Assembly (NCBI GenBank): GCA_014529385.2 | Contig: CM043968.1 | Location: 7,916,648-7,980,647 of the forward strand | Direction: 5' to 3' | DNA from: Adiantum capillus-veneris | Lineage: Eukaryota > Streptophyta > Polypodiopsida > Polypodiales > Pteridaceae | Length of the DNA: 64,000 nucleotides | Program-made: the position numbers and the translations under genes | Shown here: one piece after another, positions 56,541 to 64,000 of the stretch | Layout: every line of letters starts with the position of its first letter | Numbering within the stretch: position 1 is the stretch's first letter | Notes under the pieces: generated by a model | What the model was told of the DNA's origin: nothing | Seen by the model: only the letters and a program-made list of their open reading frames with translations | The model's database searches: none

Positions 56541-59300
56541 ATGACCCGTCGTCCCCCAAGTGCCTTGGTCTGTGTAGAAAATTGGCAAGCTATGAGTTCA
56601 TTCGGTCCCAAAAAGTCTAAGCGACTTGGCAGCTATGGGGGGTCAGATCCTACAGAGTGCATCATGGAAGCAGGCGACATTTGTGAAAGCAGTTATAAAT
56701 TTTCTGAGACAGGAAAAGCATTCCACAACCATCGACAACCCCTTAAACCAGTGGCTCTTGACTTTAAGATATGCAAAAATGGCATGTCACCACCCTTAGA
56801 GACATTTGTGAGCCTCTTGCGGGGTTGTATCAAGCATAAAGCATTTTGGGAAGGAAGCCAGATTCACGCCTATTTGATCAATCATGGACTTGAGGACAAT
56901 GTTCTGCTGGGCAATTTGCTCATTAGCATGTACACACTGTGTGAATGCTCTGGGGATGCAAATCGGTTGTTTGTCAAAATGTTTGCTAGAGACGTCTTCA
57001 CTTGGACATTGATTATCACAGCCTATACCAAGTCTGGGTACAATGAGCAAGCTATGAGGCTGTTCTGGAGGATGGAGGATGAAGGAGTTAGACCAAATAA
57101 AGTCACCTTTCTCAGCATCATCCGGGCATGCACATCCTTATCAGAGGTTGAAACTCTTTTTGCCTACATTGTCGAAGAGGAATCTGATTTTGATGAGTTT
57201 GTTGTCAGCACTTTACTAGATTTCTATGCCAAGCATGCAGCCTTGGATGATGCGTATTTTTTATTTCAAAAAGTTCAAAAAAGTGATGCTGCTCCATGGA
57301 ATGCAATGATTGCTGGTTTCTCTCAGCAAGCTCTTCACAATGGAGCCTTTTCCCTGCTTGCTCGCATGCTCCATGCAGTCGTCAAGCCTGATGAAGTCAC
57401 GTGTCTGACTCTGTTAAAGTCATGCATCGATCAACTTTGCCTGGCAGATGGGCAGAAAGTACATGGATTGTCTATTGAAAATGGAATGGAATCAAGCAGT
57501 TCTGTTGTCAATAGTATTATAAATATGTATGCCAAGTGCAGGAGTATGGAAGATGCAGAGCACATGTTTAACCAAGTGAAAAACCGAGATGTTGTGACTT
57601 GGTCAGTGATGATTGCAGGACATACTCAGCATGGTCATGCAGAGAAGGCTTTGCTTCTCTTCAAGCAGATGCTACTAAGTGGTATAGAGCCAAACAAGGT
57701 TGTGCTCATGTGTGCTCTTAAGGCTTGCACAGCCCTGCAATGTATGAGAAGAGGTCAGACTATTCATTCATGCATTGCGCTCCTCCACATAGAGCATGAT
57801 CCCTTTCTAGGAAGCTCACTGGTTGACATGTATTCAAAGTGTGGTAGCATCAAAGATGCCCACTTTGTCTTTAAGAGTATGCCCCTACAAGATACTGTGA
57901 TGTGGAATTCTATGATAGATGGCTACACTGAAGTCGGAGAAGGTAGGGAAGCTTTGAGGGTGTTCCAATACATGATTTGTGAGGGATTTAGACCTGACGA
58001 AGCTACATTTGTGAGTTCATTAAAGGCTTGCGTGGATCTTGCTGATTTGGAGCAAGGCAGGCAGGTCCATGGTTATGCTATTGAGAATAGCATGCATTCC
58101 CATTCTCAAGTTGGGAATGCTCTCATTGACTTATACGCTAAATGCGGTTGCATGACCGAAGCATGCCAGGCGTTTGACAAAATATTTGATCGATCATGGG
58201 TTACAGCTTTATCAGGAAACATACAGAATGATCTCAGTAAGGAAGGCCTGCAACTTTTTGACCAAATGAAACTTGAAGGTGCGACATCCAGTGCGTTCAC
58301 ATTTTCAGCTGTTTGTAAAGCATATGGAAGTCCCTTGAATTCAAATGAGGGTAAGCAAATTCATGTATCTAACCTACAACTTAAACTAGAACTAAACTCA
58401 GCCTCTCATGACGGAAGCAGTGTGGTTGATTTGTGCGGTGAAACAGCCTGTGGTCGCCAAGTTTCTAACAGACTGCCTCAAAGGGATGTTGTTTCTTATA
58501 ACACTATTATTTCTGCCTGTGTTGAAAATGAGCTTTGCTTTGAAGCCATGAATGTTTTTTGCCAAATGCTTGCCGAGAACATAGAGGCTGACAGCATTAC
58601 CTTTGTTTGCATGATGAAGGTATCTGCTAGCTTATCAAGTCTAGAGCAGGGAATGCAGCTTCATGCTATGTCAGTCGAAGGTGGACATGATAAGGAGGAT
58701 ATTGTAAGAGGAATTCTTGTTGACATGTATGCCAAGTGTGGATGCATGACACATGCCAAAAACATCTTTGATTGCATTTCTGAACAAGATAAAATGTCTT
58801 GTACATCAATGGTGTTAGGATATGCTCAGCATGGTCTTGGTCATGATGCCATTTGCCTTCTTGAACAAATGCAAAATGGGGATGTAGAGCTGGATGCAAT
58901 CACTTTCATTGGTGCTCTATCTGCTTGCAATTATGGAGGTCTAGTGGGTGAGGGACTTTACTGCTTTCATCGTATGCAGCATCAGCTCTGTATGATAATG
59001 CCAAGCTCTCAACATTATGCATGTCTAGTTGATCTTCTTGGACGTGCAGGACATCTCAAAGACACAGTAGACTTGCTTCAAAGGATACCTTGCCATCCTA
59101 CTGCTGCCATGTGGACAACCCTTCTTGCTGCATGTAAGCTTCATGGTGCGTTTGAATTAGAAAACTTTTTATTTAAGTGTATTGTCGGATTGGAGCCAGG
59201 AAACATTAGAACTCCTGTGTTGTCAAACCTAAAGGCTGTCGGTTGCTCTGAAGAGCAATCATGCTCCCAAAACATCAAATCCCAAGTGTGTTTAGAATAG
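56541..59300 (+). CDS. Pentatricopeptide repeat protein, PLS class, no complete E/DYW end
   Basis: An intact intronless frame of 919 codons. PPR proteins bind organellar RNA base-specifically through helical repeats; PLS-class members usually act in C-to-U editing in plastids or mitochondria. P1-type repeats begin near residues 155, 252, 353, 454, 553, 650 and 752, about 100 residues apart as expected for P-L-S triplets (for example VVTWSVMIAGHTQHGHAEKA, MYAKCGCMTHAKNIFD). The repeats near 553-640 are degenerate. After HYACLVDLLGRAGHL (residue ~824) an E1 motif begins (AAMWTTLLAACKLHG) but breaks off at TPVLSNLKAVGCSEEQ, so E2 and the DYW deaminase are absent. The N-terminus (about 60 residues, Ser/Lys-rich) could be an organelle presequence; Met16-18 is an alternative start. 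It could be a working trans-acting editing factor or an incipient pseudogene. Confidence 0.92.
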   Translation: MTRRPPSALVCVENWQAMSSFGPKKSKRLGSYGGSDPTECIMEAGDICESSYKFSETGKAFHNHRQPLKPVALDFKICKNGMSPPLETFVSLLRGCIKHKAFWEGSQIHAYLINHGLEDNVLLGNLLISMYTLCECSGDANRLFVKMFARDVFTWTLIITAYTKSGYNEQAMRLFWRMEDEGVRPNKVTFLSIIRACTSLSEVETLFAYIVEEESDFDEFVVSTLLDFYAKHAALDDAYFLFQKVQKSDAAPWNAMIAGFSQQALHNGAFSLLARMLHAVVKPDEVTCLTLLKSCIDQLCLADGQKVHGLSIENGMESSSSVVNSIINMYAKCRSMEDAEHMFNQVKNRDVVTWSVMIAGHTQHGHAEKALLLFKQMLLSGIEPNKVVLMCALKACTALQCMRRGQTIHSCIALLHIEHDPFLGSSLVDMYSKCGSIKDAHFVFKSMPLQDTVMWNSMIDGYTEVGEGREALRVFQYMICEGFRPDEATFVSSLKACVDLADLEQGRQVHGYAIENSMHSHSQVGNALIDLYAKCGCMTEACQAFDKIFDRSWVTALSGNIQNDLSKEGLQLFDQMKLEGATSSAFTFSAVCKAYGSPLNSNEGKQIHVSNLQLKLELNSASHDGSSVVDLCGETACGRQVSNRLPQRDVVSYNTIISACVENELCFEAMNVFCQMLAENIEADSITFVCMMKVSASLSSLEQGMQLHAMSVEGGHDKEDIVRGILVDMYAKCGCMTHAKNIFDCISEQDKMSCTSMVLGYAQHGLGHDAICLLEQMQNGDVELDAITFIGALSACNYGGLVGEGLYCFHRMQHQLCMIMPSSQHYACLVDLLGRAGHLKDTVDLLQRIPCHPTAAMWTTLLAACKLHGAFELENFLFKCIVGLEPGNIRTPVLSNLKAVGCSEEQSCSQNIKSQVCLE

Positions 59301-60350
59301 AATTGAGAAGGTGGAGTATAGCACATGACGCTGCTGAGCGAACTCTTCGTGCTGTTTACTTTGTAAGCCCATCACCATTTTTGGTTATGCAGAAAGGAGA
59401 GGGGTCCAAGTGGACGACTCACGAGCCGTGAAAAAAAAATCATCAAAGAATCATGGCCTCTTTGAATGTAAAAGCAAGCACCGCAACGCTTGAGGCTTCG
59501 CAATGCCTGTCAGAAGCTTGCATCAACAAATCAACAAAGTTTTATCTCCCAGCAAGCAAGAGCTCAATACAGTTGAAACTCGAGGCAGCCTTGGAGAGAA
59601 CCTGCGTTTTTCAACATAGTTGAAACTCAAGGAAGTTTGTGCGAGAAATCCATTGCAAGCCAAGGAATTGTTATTGAAGAGGCTAAGGTAGGAAAGGATA
59701 GCTGCACTACGAGAGAGAATAGCACCATTTACACTAGCGCAACACTGATATTGACCTCAATTGTTACTTGCGAGATTCTAGAGTGGATGCATGGTGTGGT
59801 AGCACACGTAGTCCTCTCTCTCTCTCTCTCTCTCTGTGGGCGTGACAATGTTTACAATCAAATTGAGGTCCAGCTGGGAGAGGCAGAGAGAGAGAGCGGA
59901 TCAGCCCTGCATACCCCAAAGAGTTACCTGCAATCCTGAGTCAGAGACCTACCTACAAACCATGATGCAGGCAGGTATCCTGGTGGTCGTAGTCAGGCGC
60001 TGATCTCTTCACAATTAGCCTTCCCTCCCTTTCTGAGGCCAAACTCCTCGGACTCAATGCAAGGCTGTGTGGCCGCAGGCCCACAGAGACAAACTGCCTG
60101 CACAGTTGGGCTCCTCTTGAAAGATGTCACCCCCCACATCGCTTGGATTGCCATGGCCCACAAATGCTGCTGCAGCACCGCAGAGCTTCATCTTTGCTGT
60201 GAGTGTTTCCTGTAGGCCAGAGCTGGCCAGCAATCTGGTCACTTCAGCAAACTTGAGTCTCTCTTCTTCTTTCGCACTCTTAAAGAGAACAGCTGACAGA
60301 CATTGGTTATTCGAAGTGTTCAAGGAATGGTGTGAATGACCGACCACAGA
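59301..60350. other. Region downstream of the PPR gene, short frames only
   Basis: A (CT)n run lies at 59815-59836. The minus-strand frame at 60054-60347 (97 codons, CLSAVLFKSAKEEERLKFAE, then VTRLLASSGLQETLTAKMKL) has protein-like composition and no close stop, and might be an exon, but no family is recognised. Confidence 0.35.
60054..60347 (-). CDS. Unrecognised 97-codon frame, possible exon
   Basis: Composition is protein-like: a charged helix-type stretch (KSAKEEERLKFAEVTRLLAS) followed by a Gly/Cys-rich C-terminal part (CGAAAAFVGHGNPSDVGGDIF). GC content is higher than in surrounding repeat DNA. No domain recognised; splice sites cannot be judged by eye. Confidence 0.25.
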   Translation of the reverse strand: MVGHSHHSLNTSNNQCLSAVLFKSAKEEERLKFAEVTRLLASSGLQETLTAKMKLCGAAAAFVGHGNPSDVGGDIFQEEPNCAGSLSLWACGHTALH

Positions 60351-60409
60351 ACTAGTCTTGCTTGGTGGGCATTGCTATAAAACATAACAAGACATAAGCA
60401 GATTGTCAT

Positions 60410-61893
60410 CAAGCATCTAGCACTAAAGTAAACAAATACAAAGTGCATCGGCGAATCGTTAAAAAAGAAGTGCATGTGTATTTATTAAGCACATGATAAT
60501 TGATTACCTCTATAGATGTCTATTAAATGGCCCAATTTCACCGCTTTCTCTACGATTGTTTGAGCAATGAAACCAAGGTATTGCTCTTTGCCGAACGTGT
60601 TCTGATAAATTTTGGAGTACAGTTGGTTACTTGCTTAGTTGGTTGTGATTGCTATCGCATCGGCTTTTGTAGTGATATACAAGCGGATGAGTAGAAGAAC
60701 AATAGCTATCACAACAATTGATAGGCAACAACAATAGCTCTGCTTCAGTTGATGAGCATTGGAAAGAAGCAAGTTGTGTTCCATAGAGTTGACTATACAA
60801 CAGAGGGCTACTAACGGAAGTAATTGAATCGAGCAAAGGGTTACAACTTAATCATTGTGCTTAAATCCTACTCCTTAACTTACTTTGGTAGTTGTTTGCA
60901 AATTGCCATTCAACCTGGTAATATGGGCCATTTGAGGACCCATCTTACTCTAAATCAAGCGTAGTCAATTTTTCCTTATTTCTCAGAGAGAGAAAGAGAG
61001 AGAGTTATGTGCAAAACATATCTGTGGAGGAACACATTGGGATAAAGGATTGTCCTCGTGCTAAAAAATAATTATGTAGAGAAGAATGTTGGGCTGCAAT
61101 ATATAAAATGCATTGCCAAACAAGAACACACATAAATTGACATCAACCACCTAGGAATAAAGTAAGCATGTACACAATGAATTAAGTATTATAATACATA
61201 AATTAAATTGTTCAACTATGAGAAAATAAGTGTGTATCTATTTGATATAAAAATACGATGATCGAGATTGAACATGTATTAGTGAGAAAAACTAAACTTA
61301 AACATTGAAAAACTCAAAAAATATAGAAAGCATCAATAAACTATAAAAATTAAACTGTCAAACTAATAATTGTGTATGGGTGTCGTCCAATTGTCCAAGT
61401 CGGAGGACACTTTTTGTGTCAAGCTACATAAAACCAATGTCAATAGTTAAAACATATCTATGGAGGGTAGGATAAAGGGTTGTCTTCGTGTTAAAGAATG
61501 GTTATGTAGAGGAGAATGTTGGGCTGCAATATATAAAATGCATTGCCAAACAAAGATAAATGTAGATTAACATCCACCACTTAAAAATAAAGTAAACATG
61601 TACATAGTGCATCAGGTATTATAAAAGTTAAATTGCCGAACTATGAAAAAAGAAGTATCTATTTGATATGAAATACGATAATCGAGATTGAGCATGTACT
61701 AGTGAGGAAAATCAAACTTAAGGATTAACTTAAGGAAGCATTGACAAACTCAGAAAATATAAAAGAACATCAATAGACTATAAAAATTAAATTGCACTAC
61801 CAACCTGATAATCATGTCCGGGTGTCGTTCAATTGTCCAAGCAAGAGGACAATGTTCGTGTCAAGCTACATAAAACCAATGTAAATAGTTAAA
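60410..61893 (+). repeat. About 440-bp tandem repeats, two clear copies plus one degenerate
   Basis: AAAACATATCT...starts at 61013 and 61449, and the next repeat edge is at 61891: unit lengths 436 and 442 bp. Conserved blocks are GAGAATGTTGGGCTGCAATA, ATACGATRATCGAGATTGA and GGACA-T-TTTCGTGTCAAGC. A degenerate third copy lies at about 60415-60960 (AAGTAAACAAATACAAAGTG, CAACCTGGTAATATGGGCC). AT-rich and non-coding. Confidence 0.88.
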
Positions 61894-62830
61894 ACATTTC
61901 GTCTTACAATAAAGCATCACAGAGTGAAAATGCTAATCATATAAAAGAATGGCGGAGAGTTGACACACTAGTCTCTCCAAAAATTATATGAAACGAAAGC
62001 CATGCCTTGCCCTGTAGGCTTTATATGTTGGACCAAGCAAACACATAGGCATGGAGAATTGGATGCAGATAATGAATCTTGTAGAATTGTCGAGGTGCAA
62101 CCGATCAAAACGTTCACTGCTACGAATATATGTGATTTCTGTGACACAAAGGAGAAGTTAACACCAAAAATAAATAAAATGCAGAACATTTCTTAACTTA
62201 AAGAGGTTACTCTAGTGATGAATTTTTAGTTCATAAGCTCCGTCACAATCAGGCTATGAATATTGAGTTGGTGGACGCCTCATTTTGTGTTTGGACTCTA
62301 CGCTAAACTATTTAAATTAAAAAACTCAAATTGTTTCAAGTAATATTAACTTTGCATTCTACAAAAACCTATGAAACTAAGACGGATGTGACAGTAAGAC
62401 AAGCATGCGATAGTTGGCCAAGCTGGCGTGTGAGCAACCGCCACTCTACTCAACTATCCTGCAATCGTCTAGCACTATGTGCGAGGTTGATGATGAACTC
62501 TGCTAGCACTTCAGAAGTACCGATGTTGGCTTTCAGTTTTGTGTAGGCCTTCAGAATGAGAGACAAGCAACAACCTGAATTCAAACAGGCAAACTTAATG
62601 CAAGAGCAGGCAAACTTAATGCAAGAGCATTGCCAAGGAACAAAAGATCTCTCCTGTTGACTCTAGCTTAGATTTGGAATTTTGACTCTTACGCTCGTTT
62701 CACCCAACCTGAGCGACAACTTATGCCCCCACTGAATGATCCAAAGTCAAAATCTCGATTCCCCAGATTCACCTCTTTTCTTGAGGACGTCAGTAATTTC
62801 ACTAGCCACTCACTCAAAAATCTGGCTCTC
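61894..62830. other. Non-coding, nothing assigned
   Basis: Only short overlapping frames on both strands. A short direct repeat (AGGCAAACTTAATGCAAGAGC) occurs at 62587 and 62609. Confidence 0.5.
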
Positions 62831-62832
62831 CG

Positions 62833-63083
62833 CTGGCCCGCGCAACTAGGTGCATGTGAAGAATCCCTCGGCAACAGTCCAACCACCGGTACTTTGCAAT
62901 CTGGCCCGCGTTGTACCATCATACACTCGCTCCAAGCAATCAGCCAAAAGAACCCACTCCTGGCCCTCGCAACTAGGTGCATGTGAAGAATCCCTCGGCA
63001 ACAACCCCAGTACTTTGCAATCTGGCCCGCATTGTACCACCATACACTCACTCCAAGCAATCAGCCAAAAGAACCCGCTCATA
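62833..63083 (+). repeat. 127-bp tandem duplication
   Basis: CTGGCCC-CGCAACTAGGTGC starts at 62833 and 62960. Both copies run through AAGAATCCCTCGGCAACA, CAGTACTTTGCAATCTGGCCC and CTCCAAGCAATCAGCCAAAAG. Frames are open on both strands across the repeat. Confidence 0.92.
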
Positions 63084-64000
63084 GGGAATGTGGGCTGGTG
63101 TTCACTGCAGCCTATTTTCATGCCGTACAGGCAATACGTCAACCCCAACATCATATCCTGGGACCTCTCCAAGCTAGGAGAGCCCAAGTCAAACACAACC
63201 ATTAGTGGACTCATTTCGCATAGCTTTTTATCCCCCAACACTCTTTGTCACGGGGGTATCCATTGACCATCCACAGCCAACATCAACACAAACCTCAATG
63301 GTTTTGCATCCCAATATGACTTACATCGACCAGTAACATGCTCCCAAAACCACGAAAACTAATTCGATATCCTCCGCTTAATCTTGTATTGTCTGAGCAT
63401 AACCGGCTGCCTTGTTGTCTCTACCAACTGTCTCATTCTGCTCAATTTGCGTTCCAAGAGATGTGCATCCTTCTTCCAAACCTGAATCACCTTTCCCAGG
63501 TCCCATACAAGGCTCTTCTGACCATCAGCCTTTCTAACTAACTGTGCCTGGGGAATCCCCGTCTCGACTTTGAGACCCCCGCTGTCAGTATCAGAATAAC
63601 CTCACATAATGTCACAATCAGGAGGCCCTTCTCAGCCGTAACACATGCCCAGCCGGTGGGCTTATCCTCCCCAAGAGGAGCCAGCCCAGGCTGCCACTTG
63701 CAATCCTAACAACCTTCAACATCAATACATGTCACAAACCCCCTACTCGGGGCTCAAAAAAAGGCATCTTGGCCCATCATTGTTTCCAACTTAACAAGTC
63801 CGAAGCACCCGCTTCTCTGCTCCAGAAGTCTCTGACTCACCTTGCCAATTTCTCGAGCTCTCAAGCCCCGTGGCATCCGAAAACCAAATCCGCCCATTCA
63901 CCGCCACATAGTGGTATATATCAGATTCCAATCCCTAGCCTTCAGTTTTCCTCACAACATCCTTGCCAGTTCACGCGGGTCCAAGCTCAAACTCTGACTT
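63084..64000. other. Higher-GC unassigned sequence
   Basis: Base composition is visibly less AT-rich than most of the window. Short protein-like stretches occur on both strands (minus, about 63540-63345: VWDLGKVIQVWKKDAHLLER and KLSRMRQLVETTRQPVMLRQ), but stops break every frame and no family is recognised. It may be a decayed gene or an element continuing past the window. Confidence 0.35.

Noticed and set aside
62689-63266. Frames of 120-138 codons on both strands as genes
   Set aside because: They arise from the 127-bp duplication, which is open in several frames; no domain seen.

Overview
The window looks like transposon-choked nuclear DNA of a land plant. The evidence is plant-type Ty3/gypsy and Ty1/copia pol genes, a tRNA-Asp-type primer-binding site typical of plant Tat/Athila-like gypsy elements, a plant-type LINE, tRNA-derived SINE-like heads, many long CA/GA/TA microsatellites, and one large intronless PLS-class PPR gene. 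Intronless giant PPR genes, a large repeat-rich genome and abundant dinucleotide runs would fit a fern or another seed-free plant, but that placement is inference. No rRNA, functional tRNA, CRISPR or bacterial-type operon was seen.

Layout: 1-5154 is the 3' part of a chromodomain-bearing gypsy element with its 3' LTR. About 5770-17650 is element 1, a degraded giant gypsy element: LTR, palindrome-bearing leader, gag, RT/RNase H, integrase, a retropepsin placed after integrase, a spacer, a second palindrome array, a second ORF (ORF2) and a tandem repeat. 17653-18297 is a reverse-oriented LTR. 19.1-22.96 kb is a decayed copia element with several internal tandem duplications. 23.4-24.65 kb is a reverse-strand gypsy integrase relic. 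24809-27398 is a small two-LTR non-autonomous copia-type element. 27.5-36.5 kb is a mosaic of gag scraps, tandem repeats, hairpin repeats, microsatellites and a tRNA-like SINE head. About 36.55-50.4 kb is element 2, a relative of element 1 with LTRs, primer-binding site, leader palindromes, gag, integrase tail, second palindrome array, long ORF2, polypurine tract and 3' LTR. 50.4-53.55 kb is a reverse-strand LINE. 54.2-56.2 kb holds a gag scrap, a SINE-like head and a CACTA-like non-autonomous element. The PPR gene is at 56541-59300. 59.3-64 kb is repeats and unassigned sequence.

The most interesting feature is shared by elements 1 and 2. Each carries arrays of 20-22 bp palindromes at a recurring interval of about 285 bp, once in the leader before gag and again before ORF2. 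Each LTR also has a partial copy about 354-380 bp after its TATA box. All copies have the core ATCRYGAT or a close derivative, but the flanking arms differ: TGCAAA-A arms in element 1, ACATGG arms in the 5' half of element 2 and GTAAATA arms in its 3' half. Within an element (or half-element) the arms agree between LTR and array. This looks like a family-specific cis motif co-evolving with a trans factor or with RNA self-pairing; I know of no described equivalent in this setting. The 5' and 3' halves of element 2 use different arm types and have strongly diverged LTRs, so element 2 may be a recombinant.

Apart from the PPR gene nothing here looks like a working host gene. Almost all element ORFs carry stops, frameshifts, deletions or active-site changes, so the window is mainly a record of nested insertion and decay.
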